A program made the translations under genes and the position numbers. From an uncultured Hungatella sp. (GTDB lineage: Bacteria; Bacillota; Clostridia; Lachnospirales; Lachnospiraceae): a DNA stretch of 33,530 nucleotides. The stretch is taken from assembly GCA_947066955.1 (NCBI GenBank), contig CAMTAF010000034.1, forward strand, positions 1 through 33,530, in the 5' to 3' direction. The notes below the pieces were generated by a model. The model saw nothing but the letters and a program-made list of their open reading frames with translations, was not told the origin of the DNA and ran no database searches. Positions 8,837-16,612 of the stretch are shown piece after piece; positions within the stretch are counted from its first letter, which is position 1; each line of letters starts with the position of its first letter.

Positions 8837-9949
8837 TTGAAAAAGGAAAAAATACAGTGGCATCCAGTGTTCTGCGCAGCTCTGGAGGTGGAACTGGAGA
8901 GCGTGGATGGGATTCAATTCCATCGGGAATATAACCTGACCAGAAAGCCGCTCCAGATAGACATCGTCATCGTAGATGAGGAGGAAGGCAAAGACGAAGC
9001 GTTTTTAGGATGCCCTCTACCGACTTGGCAAGGTCCGCGGAGCGGGGCATGCCGTACCGATAGAGAGGAAGGCAAAGGCGAAGCGTTTTTAGGATGTCTT
9101 CCATCGACATGGCAGGGACCGCAAAGCGGGGTGTGCCGTACCGGTACGAGAGAGAAAGAAGAAAGAAGGAAAAAAAGACACAGGGAAGGTCTGCCCGGGA
9201 TTCTGCGCAGGTATAATATCATCGAATATAAGAGCCCTGACGATACCTTGAGCGTCAATGATTTCTACAAGGTGATGTCCTACGCAGGGCTATTCAAATC
9301 AGAGAGCCCGCGGGAAGATGAGATAAAGGCCGGAGATATAGCCGTGATCTTGGTAAGCTCCAAAAGGCCGCTTAAGCTCTTGAAATATCTGAGGGATTAT
9401 TGTAGGATGAAAGTAGAAGAGGTGGAAAAGGGGATTTATGAGTGCAAGGGGAATTGGATATTTAAAACCTATGTAGTCATAGCGCATCCCCGCTATGGAG
9501 GAGCTTACCCATGGCTGAACAGCCTGAGCAAAGAGCTGAAAATGAATGACAGAAAAAAGATTGAGAGGCTGCTGGAAGAGGCGGACGAGAGGAAGGACAG
9601 CAAGAGAGACGCGATTTTAGAACTGGTCCTCAAAGCCAATCCAGAGATGGCCGGAAAAATGAAGGAGGACGATGATATGAGGGCGATTCAAGCGCTTTTC
9701 GCGCCAGAGCTTGCGGCAGCGGAAGAAAGAGCGGAAAAGCGAGGAGAAAAACGAGGGCAGAACAGCAAGCTGGTCAGTCTGGTATGCAGGAAACTGAGGA
9801 AAGGGAAAGGACAGGAAGTTATCGCAGAAGAACTGGAGGAGGACCCGGGGCTGATTAAAGTCATATGCCAGGCAGCGAGGATTTTCGCGCCGGAATATGA
9901 GGAGGAGAAGGTTTTTGGGGAATTTACGAAGATTTTGGAAAAGCAGTAA
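8837..9949 (+). CDS. PD-(D/E)XK nuclease-fold protein (Lachnospiraceae expanded family) with in-frame repeat insertion
   Basis: This 370-residue protein starts at TTG 8837 behind a GAGAGGAGAAGGG ribosome site and opens with KIQWHP, typical of a family present in many copies in Lachnospiraceae and often misannotated. The PD-(D/E)XK core is visible: D42 in LQIDIVIV, then E130 and K132 in NIIEYKSPDD, followed by NDFYKVMSYAGLFK. In relatives as I recall them, only a short loop joins the D strand to the ExK strand. Here about 75 extra residues (roughly 48-122) lie between them, mostly made of two copies of a 28-residue unit encoded by a dispersed DNA repeat, plus a very basic stretch (REKEERRKKRHRE). 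The C-terminal half has a charged helical region and EKRGEKRGQ-type motifs seen in Rpn/transposase-like nucleases. Whether the product is active is uncertain. Biological role unknown; likely a mobile or selfish gene. Confidence 0.72.
   Translation: MKKEKIQWHPVFCAALEVELESVDGIQFHREYNLTRKPLQIDIVIVDEEEGKDEAFLGCPLPTWQGPRSGACRTDREEGKGEAFLGCLPSTWQGPQSGVCRTGTREKEERRKKRHREGLPGILRRYNIIEYKSPDDTLSVNDFYKVMSYAGLFKSESPREDEIKAGDIAVILVSSKRPLKLLKYLRDYCRMKVEEVEKGIYECKGNWIFKTYVVIAHPRYGGAYPWLNSLSKELKMNDRKKIERLLEEADERKDSKRDAILELVLKANPEMAGKMKEDDDMRAIQALFAPELAAAEERAEKRGEKRGQNSKLVSLVCRKLRKGKGQEVIAEELEEDPGLIKVICQAARIFAPEYEEEKVFGEFTKILEKQ
8981..9062 (+). repeat. Dispersed two-hairpin repeat element, copy A (inside nuclease gene)
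   Basis: Copy A begins GAGGAAGGCAAAG and carries hairpin 2 at 9027-9053: GGCA, four bases, CCGC, loop GGA, GCGG, four bases, TGCC. Hairpin 1 (GGAAGGCA with the downstream TGCCCTCT) is imperfect here. It is read in frame as EEGKDEAFLGC... followed by TWQGPRSGACRT. It forms a direct tandem repeat, period 84 bp, with copy B. Confidence 0.85.
9065..9146 (+). repeat. Dispersed two-hairpin repeat element, copy B (inside nuclease gene)
   Basis: Copy B begins 84 bp (28 codons) after copy A with the same GAGGAAGGCAAAG start. Hairpin 1 is GGAAGGCA paired with TGTCTTCC. Hairpin 2 spans 9111-9137: GGCA, four bases, CCGC, loop AAA, GCGG, four bases, TGCC. Many of the differences from copy A fall in third codon positions or in hairpin loops. 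Confidence 0.85.
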
Positions 9950-10015
9950 GTGTATAGAAGATGCCAGGATCGAAAGAACGATATAAGAGTATTTTTAGAG
10001 GGAGGAGACGTTTTC

Positions 10016-11154
10016 GTGGGCATATATGTGAATCCGAGGAATACTTTGTTTCGTAAGATTTTAAACGGGGATATCTATATTGACAAGACGGATTTGATCT
10101 CAAGTACAAACGCCAAAATAGACAAACCAGACTGCTATATGTGCGTGAGCCGTCCCCGCCGTTTTGGGAAATCTATGGCTGCGGACATGCTAGTGGCCTA
10201 TTACAGCAGAGGATGTGATTCAGAAAAGCTGTTCGCCGGAAAGAAGGCTGAGAAAACGGGAAGTTTTAAAAAACATCTAAACCAGCACAATGTGATCCGC
10301 CTGGATATACAGCAGTTTTTGTTTGAAGAATCGCACCTTGACATTTTTATCAGAAAGATTCAGGACGCAGTCATCAAAGAGCTGAAAGAAGAAATGGGAG
10401 ACTGTTTCGAGGAGGATGAATATGGACTTCCGGGAGTTTTAAGGCAGATTTATGCTAAGACAGAGGAAGGATTCATCTTTATCATTGATGAGTGGGATTG
10501 TGTGTTCCGTATGGCAAAGGAACGAAAGGATATCCAAAAAGAGTATTCTTCCAATCAAGAAATATGGGGAGCAATCAGCCATTAATATTTTTGCTGAATA
10601 CTCTATGGTTGATCCTAAAAATCTGGGTTCCTATTTTGGATTTACTAGTGAAGAAGTGCAGGAACAGTGCAGACAGAGGAATGTGGATTACTGTGAGATC
10701 GAAAAATGGTATGATGGATATCTATTAGGAGGGTGCCACATTTACAATCCAAAGTCTGTTGTTGATGCGTTGACCTGGAAAAAGATAAAAAGCTACTGGA
10801 CAGGTACCGAGACTTATGAGGCACTGAAAATCTACATTGACATGAATTTTGACGGTCTGAAGGAATCAGTTATTACGATGCTGGGGAGTGGACGGTGTAA
10901 AATTAACACTCGGAAATTCCAAAATGACATGACCACATTTTCCACAAAGGATGATGTGCTTACGCTGCTGATCCATCTGGGCTATCTGACTTATGATGAG
11001 AAGATGGAAGAGGTTTATATTCCTAATCAGGAGATAGCGGAGGAATTTTTAAATGTGGTAGACGAACCAGGCTGGGACGGGCTTGTCCGGGCCCTTAGCC
11101 GCTCAGAGGAACTAAAAAAAGATTCACGAATGCCTGATTGAAAAATTTAAATAA
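10016..11154 (+). pseudogene. Decayed AAA-ATPase-like / DUF1703 (PD-(D/E)XK) protein gene
   Basis: The N-terminal part starts at GTG 10016 after a GAGGGAGGAGAC ribosome site and reads GIYVNPRNTLFRKIL, YIDKTDLI, then the P-loop-like SRPRRFGKSMAADML and the Walker-B-like FIFIIDEWDCVF. This matches the AAA-ATPase_like (PF09820) plus DUF1703 family, normally about 520-570 residues. Near 10545 the frame breaks after RKDIQKEY; the homologous sequence resumes in another frame as ILPIKKYGEQSAINIF, so about 20 codons seem deleted. The second segment runs to SRSEEL near 11115. A third frame then gives KKIHECLIEKFK and a stop at 11152-11154, resembling the family's usual C-terminus, so most of the DUF1703 nuclease domain is deleted. 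The gene therefore reads in three frames and cannot give a full product. These families behave like selfish elements in Lachnospiraceae. Confidence 0.85.
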
Positions 11155-11155
11155 C

Positions 11156-13555
11156 ATGGAGAAAGGGCTGATCCATCCAGTGGAAACCACAGAGGCAAGA
11201 AATAAGAAAATCCGCGTATCGGTCCGCAATCTTGTGGAGTTCGTCATGCGGGGCGGTGATTTAGACAACCGCCAGACAGCGTCAGCCCAGAAAAATGCCA
11301 TGGAGGCGGGGAGCCGGATCCACAGAAAGATCCAGCGGTCCATGGGGCCGTCCTACAGGGCGGAGGTGGCCATGAAATATACGGTGGATGAAGGGGAGTT
11401 CCAGATCGCCGTGGAGGGCCGGGCGGACGGGATCATCACGGAGCCGTCCGGGGTCACGGTTGATGAGATCAAAGGGGTATATATGGACCTCCGCCGCCTG
11501 GAGGAGCCGGTGGAAGTCCACTTGGCCCAGGCCAGATGCTATGGGTATATCTATTGCTGTGACCATAACCTGTCCTCCATAACCATCCAGGTGACCTACT
11601 GCGGCCTGGAGACAGAGGAGATCCGGCGGTTTTCTAAGGAATATAGTTTTGAGGAGCTTAAGGAGTGGTTTGGGGAGCTGATCCGGGAGTATGCCAAATG
11701 GGCCGGCTATCTGTACCATCACGGCTTAGAGAGGGATGAGTCTTTAAAGAAGCTGGAATTTCCCTATCCCTACAGGGAGGGGCAGAAGGACCTGGCGGTG
11801 TCGGTTTACCGGGCCGCGGCCAGGGGGTGCAATCTGTTTATTCAGGCCCCCACAGGGGTGGGAAAGACTCTGTCCACGGTATACCCGGGGCTTAAGGCCA
11901 TGGGGGAGGGGCATGTGGAAAAGATCTTTTATCTCACGGCCAAAACCATCACCAGGAGGGTGGCGGAGGAGACGTTTGCTCTGTTGGAGGAGAAAGGCAT
12001 GGATCTGAGGACCGTGACCATTACGGCCAAGGAGAAGCTGTGCTTTTTAGAGGAACCTCAGTGCAACCCGGAAGCCTGTCCCCGGGCCAGAGGACATTTT
12101 GACCGGGTCAATGACGCGGTGTACGAGATCATCCACAAGGAGACGAGCATCACCAGGGACAAGGTTATGGAGTACGCTGCCCGGTATCAGGTGTGCCCTT
12201 TTGAGTTCTGTCTGGATATCACCAACTGGGCTGACGGGATTATCTGTGATTACAACTATGTATTTGACCCAAATGCCAGGCTGAGAAGGTATTTTTCCGA
12301 TAACATGGGGGGAGAGTACCTGTTTCTCATAGATGAGGCCCACAACCTGGTGTCCAGGGGAAGGGAGATGTACAGCGCCGCCCTGTTCAAAGAGGATGTG
12401 CTGGCAGTTAAAAGAGCGCTGAAGGGAAAGGCCCCTAAGGTCTGTAAGCTGCTGGACCGGTGCAATGGGGAGCTTCTGGAGATGAAGAGGGAGAGCGAGA
12501 CCTATGTGCTCCGGGACAATGTTAATCACCTGATGTCCACGGCCATGTCTTTGTTTGGAGAGCTGGAGACTTACATGGATGAGAACCGGGAATTTGAGGA
12601 CCGGGATCTGGCGCTGGATTTTTATTTTCAGCTGAGGGATTTTATCAACATCTTTGAGACCATGGATGAGGGCTACCGGATCTACTCGGAGCTTTTGCCA
12701 AATGGGCGGTTTATGGTGAAACTGTTCTGCGTGAACCCGGCGGCGCATTTGAAGGAGTGCCTTGAGAAGGGCAGAGCAGCTATCTTTTTTTCCGCGACCC
12801 TCCTGCCGGTGCGCTATTACAAGGAGCTATTAAGCGGCAACACGGAGGATTACGCAGTGTACGCGCTGTCTCCATTTCCCCAGGAAAACCGCCTCCTGGC
12901 AGTGGCCCGGGATGTGAGCAGCCGGTATACCAGGAGGAACCGCAGAGAGTTTGGGAAGGTCCTCGCCTATATCCTGGAGGTGGCGGGCAGGAAGAAGGGC
13001 AACTATATGGTGTTTTTTCCCTCCTATCAGTACATGGAACAGGTGGAGGCTCTGTGGAAGGAGCAGGAGGGCCGGGGGGACCGAAGGCTTGAAAAGATCC
13101 GCCTGATTGCCCAGAGCAGCCGCATGGACGAGAGGGAGAAGGAGGAATTTCTGGACAATTTTGAGGCCCCGGGCAGGGATACCCTGGTGGCTTTCTGCGT
13201 CATGGGAGGGATTTTTTCCGAGGGGATTGATCTCAAGGAGGACCGTCTCATCGGTGTGATGGTGGTGGGAACCGGGCTTCCCATGGTGTGCACGGAGCAG
13301 GAGATCTTAAAGGGGTATTTTGATGAGAAAAATGGCAATGGATTTGACTATGCCTACCAGATTCCGGGGATGAATAAGGTGATGCAGGCGGCGGGGAGAG
13401 TCATAAGGACCATGGATGACCGGGGGATTGTGGTGCTCATGGATGACCGGTTTTTGCGGAGCGAATATCAGGCCCTGTTTCCCAGGGAGTGGCAGCCCTA
13501 TCAGGTGGTGGATATGGGAAGCGTGGGTCAGGCGGTGGGGGAGTTCTGGAGCTGA
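11156..13555 (+). CDS. ATP-dependent DNA helicase, XPD/DinG (DEAH, Fe-S) type, with N-terminal Cas4-like nuclease domain
   Basis: A 799-residue protein. Residues about 20-190 form a PD-(D/E)XK domain: D91 in GRADG, E104 and K106 in DEIK, and a QxxxY motif (Q125, Y129). Walker A is APTGVGKT (K237). Cysteines 296, 303, 308 and 347 (or 352) sit where XPD-family helicases hold a 4Fe-4S cluster. DEAHNL is at 393-398 and the motif VI region reads AAGRVIRTMDDRG. The role is 5'-3' DNA unwinding with probable coupled nuclease activity, in repair of damaged or structured DNA. I chose ATG 11156; the frame also allows TTG 11138. Neither has a clear ribosome site, because the start abuts the decayed C-terminus of the preceding pseudogene (its relic stop is at 11152-11154). 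The upstream expression signals may therefore have been remodelled. A terminator follows at 13608. Confidence 0.9.
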   Translation: MEKGLIHPVETTEARNKKIRVSVRNLVEFVMRGGDLDNRQTASAQKNAMEAGSRIHRKIQRSMGPSYRAEVAMKYTVDEGEFQIAVEGRADGIITEPSGVTVDEIKGVYMDLRRLEEPVEVHLAQARCYGYIYCCDHNLSSITIQVTYCGLETEEIRRFSKEYSFEELKEWFGELIREYAKWAGYLYHHGLERDESLKKLEFPYPYREGQKDLAVSVYRAAARGCNLFIQAPTGVGKTLSTVYPGLKAMGEGHVEKIFYLTAKTITRRVAEETFALLEEKGMDLRTVTITAKEKLCFLEEPQCNPEACPRARGHFDRVNDAVYEIIHKETSITRDKVMEYAARYQVCPFEFCLDITNWADGIICDYNYVFDPNARLRRYFSDNMGGEYLFLIDEAHNLVSRGREMYSAALFKEDVLAVKRALKGKAPKVCKLLDRCNGELLEMKRESETYVLRDNVNHLMSTAMSLFGELETYMDENREFEDRDLALDFYFQLRDFINIFETMDEGYRIYSELLPNGRFMVKLFCVNPAAHLKECLEKGRAAIFFSATLLPVRYYKELLSGNTEDYAVYALSPFPQENRLLAVARDVSSRYTRRNRREFGKVLAYILEVAGRKKGNYMVFFPSYQYMEQVEALWKEQEGRGDRRLEKIRLIAQSSRMDEREKEEFLDNFEAPGRDTLVAFCVMGGIFSEGIDLKEDRLIGVMVVGTGLPMVCTEQEILKGYFDEKNGNGFDYAYQIPGMNKVMQAAGRVIRTMDDRGIVVLMDDRFLRSEYQALFPREWQPYQVVDMGSVGQAVGEFWS

Positions 13556-13565
13556 AACTACCCCA

Positions 13566-13594
13566 TTGACAAAATCAGGAATATGGGATATATT
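13566..13594 (+). promoter_or_regulatory. Sigma-A promoter for the ATP-grasp operon
   Basis: TTGACA at 13566-13571 and TATATT at 13589-13594, separated by exactly 17 bp, starting 11 bp after the helicase stop. This is the best consensus promoter in the window. It sits before the terminator hairpin at 13608-13638, so transcripts starting near 13600 would meet that hairpin at once. Confidence 0.7.
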
Positions 13595-13605
13595 TGTAAC
13601 AGGTA

Positions 13606-13638
13606 AAGGCGCTCAGATTGTATTTGGAGCGCCTTTTT
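13606..13638 (+). terminator. Rho-independent terminator after the helicase, possibly an attenuator for the next operon
   Basis: Stem GGCGCTC (13608-13614)/GAGCGCC (13627-13633) with a 12-nt loop and a TTTTT tail. It can end helicase transcripts. Because a consensus promoter lies just upstream at 13566-13594, it could also act as an early transcription checkpoint for the ATP-grasp operon. Confidence 0.85.
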
Positions 13639-13645
13639 ATGCACA

Positions 13646-13718
13646 CGGGCCCCGAGAGGAGATTTATCAGCAGAGCTGACCAGGGCCCGGCGCGGCGAGC
13701 AGGGGAAACGCTTCCCCT
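13646..13718 (+). promoter_or_regulatory. Structured leader upstream of the ATP-grasp operon
   Basis: Two further hairpins follow the terminator. One pairs CGGGCCC (13646-13652) with GGGCCCG (13683-13689). The other is AGGGGAA (13701-13707), loop ACGC, TTCCCCT (13712-13718). I recognise no known riboswitch or T-box signature. The 5' leader from the predicted start would be about 160 nt. Confidence 0.45.
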
Positions 13719-13763
13719 ACTTGATTCGCTGTCAAACACATTGGGAGAAAGGAATGAGGGGAA

Positions 13764-15077
13764 ATGTATGAATTGGTAGACCACACAGAGGATATTAATC
13801 GTCTTCTTGCGAGGTACGGGGTGAAGTTTGGGATCTATAAAAACAATGAGTTTCATGAACAGCTCTTTCCGTTTGATCCCCTGCCAAGGATCATACCGGC
13901 AGAGGAGTTTGAGTTCCTGGACAGGGGGCTGTCACAGAGGGTTACGGCGCTGAATCTGTTTCTGGCGGATATCTACTCAGATAAGAAGATCATCAAGGAC
14001 GGGGTGATTCCGGAGGATTTTGTGTATTCTTCCAAGGGCTATCTGCCTCAGTGCGAGGGGATCGTGCCGCCGGGGCGGATTTACAGCCACATCTCGGGGA
14101 TCGACCTGGTCCAGGGAAAGGACAAGAACTGGTATATCCTGGAGGACAATTTAAGAATACCGTCAGGGGCTTCCTACCCCATGATTGCCAGGGAACTGAC
14201 CCGGAGAGCCGCGCCGTCCACATTTTCCAGGACCCACATCAGCGACAACCGGAACTACGCGGCTATGTTAAAGGAGACTCTGGACTATGTGAACACGGGA
14301 GGGATCAATGTGGTCCTGACGCCGGGGCGGTACAATGCGGCGTTTTTTGAACACTCCTACTTAGCGGAGCGGTCCGGCGCTGTTTTGTCCATGCCCCAGG
14401 ATCTGTTTGTGGAAGAAAACAGGCTGTACTACCGCCAGTACGGGGGAAAGAAGCTGCAGGTGGGGGCGGTGTACCGGAGGCTTTCCGATGAGTACCTGGA
14501 TCCTCTGACCTTTTTGCCCCAGTCCCTGATCGGGGTGCCGGGAATTATGGACGTGTACCGCAAGGGCAATGTGGCGATCGTCAATGCTCCGGGCAACGGC
14601 GTGGCGGACGATAAAGGTATTTACTACTTTGTGCCTCGTATGATAAAATATTATCTGGGTGAGGAGGCTATCCTGAGCAATGCTCCCACCTATCTCGCGT
14701 TTTATGAGAAAGACCGCAGCTTTATCCTGGAACATTTGGACCGCCTGGTGGTAAAGGATGTGTCCGAGGCAGGGGGCTACGGAGTTATATTTGGAAGTGA
14801 TCTGACAAAGGAGAAGCTGGGGGAGCTGGCAAAGGTGATCCAGGCAGAGCCCAGAAGATTTATCGCCCAGGAGGTCATCGATTTTATCGACTTAGATATC
14901 GTGGAGGGGGACCACGCGGTGCCCAGAAAAGCGGATCTAAGGGCTTTTGTGCTGGCTGGGGAGAAGACCAGGGTGTGGCCCAGCGGGCTTACCAGGTTTT
15001 CCAGAAACCCGGATTCCTTTGTGGTTAACTCATCTCAGGGAGGAGGATTTAAAGATACATGGGTGCTATCTCGATAG
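13764..15077 (+). CDS. Circularly permuted ATP-grasp ligase-like protein (COG2308, DUF404/DUF407)
   Basis: A 437-residue protein with the signature segments of the circularly permuted ATP-grasp family: ILEDNLRIPSGASYP, AIVNAPGNGVADDKG, and VVKDVSEAGGYGVIFG near the C-terminal side. The family is predicted to form amide or peptide bonds using ATP; the substrate is not known. It starts at ATG 13764 after a GAGGGGA ribosome site and overlaps the next gene by 19 nt, so the two are probably translationally coupled. Comparative work by Iyer, Aravind and colleagues predicted that such ATP-grasp proteins work with alpha-E proteins and transglutaminase-like peptidases, and exactly that order is seen here. 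It is slightly shorter than proteobacterial relatives, which are around 470-480 residues as I recall. Confidence 0.88.
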   Translation: MYELVDHTEDINRLLARYGVKFGIYKNNEFHEQLFPFDPLPRIIPAEEFEFLDRGLSQRVTALNLFLADIYSDKKIIKDGVIPEDFVYSSKGYLPQCEGIVPPGRIYSHISGIDLVQGKDKNWYILEDNLRIPSGASYPMIARELTRRAAPSTFSRTHISDNRNYAAMLKETLDYVNTGGINVVLTPGRYNAAFFEHSYLAERSGAVLSMPQDLFVEENRLYYRQYGGKKLQVGAVYRRLSDEYLDPLTFLPQSLIGVPGIMDVYRKGNVAIVNAPGNGVADDKGIYYFVPRMIKYYLGEEAILSNAPTYLAFYEKDRSFILEHLDRLVVKDVSEAGGYGVIFGSDLTKEKLGELAKVIQAEPRRFIAQEVIDFIDLDIVEGDHAVPRKADLRAFVLAGEKTRVWPSGLTRFSRNPDSFVVNSSQGGGFKDTWVLSR

Positions 15078-15733
15078 AAAAGGCAGACCGGATGTTCTGG
15101 CTGGGGCGGTACGCGGAGCGGGTGCTTACCACTCTGATAACGTATTTTGATTTTTATGATGAGATGATCGACGGGGATGAGGAGGCCTACCGGACTTTCT
15201 GCGACAAGATCGCCATCCCTGACATTTACGGCAGCAAGGAGAATTTCCAGCAGAGGTATCTCTTTGACCAGGAGGACCCCAACTCTATCTTAAGCAACAT
15301 GGAGAGGGCCTTTGACAACGCGGTGGTCATGAGAGACGAGCTGGGCACTTACACGCTGGCCTATATCCAGATGTCCCTTGATGTGCTGAAAGGGGAGGGG
15401 GGGAGGACCGATGCCCCTGTGTACGATCTCCAGCAGGTGATCGACTACCTCAACGCCTTCTGGGGCTGCATGGATGACCAGGTGGAGGATGAGGTGTGCC
15501 GCAATATCATAAAGTGCGGCAAATATTTGGAGCGGCTGGATCTGTACATGCGGCTGGGCTATCCCGCAAAGGCTGTGGAGAAGGAATTCAGCAAGTTTAT
15601 AAACAGGCTCCACCGGTCCGGCCTTTCTTACAGAAAAGAAAACGAGGAAAAACTGGCACAGATCATAGACCTTGGGGAGGCCTGGACGGACCGGGGCGAG
15701 GAAGCCCTTGAGGCCTTGTGGAATCTATTTTGA
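15059..15733 (+). CDS. Alpha-E domain protein (COG2307, DUF403)
   Basis: A 224-residue, mostly helical protein that opens with ISIEKADRMFWLGRYAERVLTTL, close to the conserved N-terminus of the alpha-E family (RTADNLYWLARYMERAE-like). An NSILSNMERAFDNAVVMRDEL segment matches the family's second motif. It is shorter than the usual length of about 310 residues, which may be a clostridial form. The start ATG 15059 lies within the end of the ATP-grasp gene, with AGGAGG at 15041-15046. Alpha-E proteins have no known catalytic activity and are thought to partner the ATP-grasp enzyme. Confidence 0.85.
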   Translation: MGAISIEKADRMFWLGRYAERVLTTLITYFDFYDEMIDGDEEAYRTFCDKIAIPDIYGSKENFQQRYLFDQEDPNSILSNMERAFDNAVVMRDELGTYTLAYIQMSLDVLKGEGGRTDAPVYDLQQVIDYLNAFWGCMDDQVEDEVCRNIIKCGKYLERLDLYMRLGYPAKAVEKEFSKFINRLHRSGLSYRKENEEKLAQIIDLGEAWTDRGEEALEALWNLF

Positions 15734-15744
15734 GGTGATGGGAT

Positions 15745-16611
15745 TTGAAAAGACTGAGGTTTCATTATGATATGGAACTTACGTTCAGCAATCCGGTGGC
15801 GGAGCACCATTATGTGTTCCGCTGTTTTCCCATGGAGGACAGGCAGCAGAGATGCTACGGCCTTCGGTACAGCATTGAACCGTCGGGAAGGCTCCTGGAG
15901 CTCAGCGATGGGTTCGGCAACAGGACCTGTGTGGGGGAGGCCATGGAAGCTCATGACAGCCTTAAGGTGCAGGTATCGGGGACGGTTTTTGTGGACAGGA
16001 GCGAGGCGGGAGAAAGGGCAGACAGTGTCCATCCCCTGTTTCGCTTTCCGTCCGTGTACACCATGCCCGACGAGAGGCTGCGCCGATATCTGGAGGATGC
16101 GAAGAAAGCGTGGGAGTCAAAAAGCTTTTCGGGCGCAGGAACCAGTGAGGCCGGCAGGGCCGATGCCGTGGGGGGAAAAGAAAGCCGCGGGAGCGTGGGA
16201 GGCCGGATGGGAAGAGATTTCCTCGTGTATCTCATGAACACCCTCTACAGCTATTTTTCATACGTGCCGGGAAAGACCGACGTGTCCACCACGGCGGCCA
16301 AGGCCCTGGAGGGCGGCGGGGGAGTGTGTCAGGATTACGCCCACATCTTCCTGGCCCTGTGCCGCCTGGCAGGCTTTCCGGCCCGGTATGTGGCGGGCAT
16401 GATGGTGGGGGAGGGCGCTACCCACGCATGGGCCGAGGTCTGGATAGACGGGGCCTGGGTGGGATTCGACCCTACCAACAACCGGATGGCGGGGGATTCG
16501 TACATCAAGCTGTCCCACGGAAGAGATTTTGGAGACTGTACCATTGATAAAGGCTGTTTTAAGGGGTTTGCTGCCCAAAAACAGAATATTTACGTAAAGG
16601 TAGAGGAATAA
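15745..16611 (+). CDS. Transglutaminase-like cysteine peptidase with bacterial N-terminal domain
   Basis: A 288-residue protein. The N-terminal half (MKRLRFHYDMELTFSNPVAEHHYVFRC) is the beta-rich domain found before many bacterial transglutaminase-like domains. The catalytic triad is clear: C195 in GGGVCQDYAH, H227 in THAWAEVW and D242 in GFDPTNN. No signal peptide, so cytoplasmic. It starts at TTG 15745 with a GAGGTGATG ribosome site, 11 nt after the alpha-E gene. By family knowledge it could cut or transfer amide bonds on the product of the ATP-grasp enzyme; that is inference. Residues 125-155 form a low-complexity Gly/Ser-rich linker. Confidence 0.88.
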   Translation: MKRLRFHYDMELTFSNPVAEHHYVFRCFPMEDRQQRCYGLRYSIEPSGRLLELSDGFGNRTCVGEAMEAHDSLKVQVSGTVFVDRSEAGERADSVHPLFRFPSVYTMPDERLRRYLEDAKKAWESKSFSGAGTSEAGRADAVGGKESRGSVGGRMGRDFLVYLMNTLYSYFSYVPGKTDVSTTAAKALEGGGGVCQDYAHIFLALCRLAGFPARYVAGMMVGEGATHAWAEVWIDGAWVGFDPTNNRMAGDSYIKLSHGRDFGDCTIDKGCFKGFAAQKQNIYVKVEE

Positions 16612-16612
16612 T

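Noticed and set aside
8837-9949. Insertion sequence transposase
   Set aside because: The protein shows PD-(D/E)XK features, but no terminal inverted repeats or target-site duplications were found around it.
12047-12748. 233-codon antisense ORF within the helicase gene
   Set aside because: It is opposite a clear helicase coding frame and lacks any domain or ribosome site; a GC-rich shadow.
13416-13679. 87-codon + strand ORF across the helicase end
   Set aside because: It overlaps the helicase, the promoter and the terminator stem and has no ribosome site or family features.
13600-13763. T-box or known riboswitch before the ATP-grasp operon
   Set aside because: No T-box sequence, specifier stem or known aptamer core could be recognised; only simple hairpins are seen.
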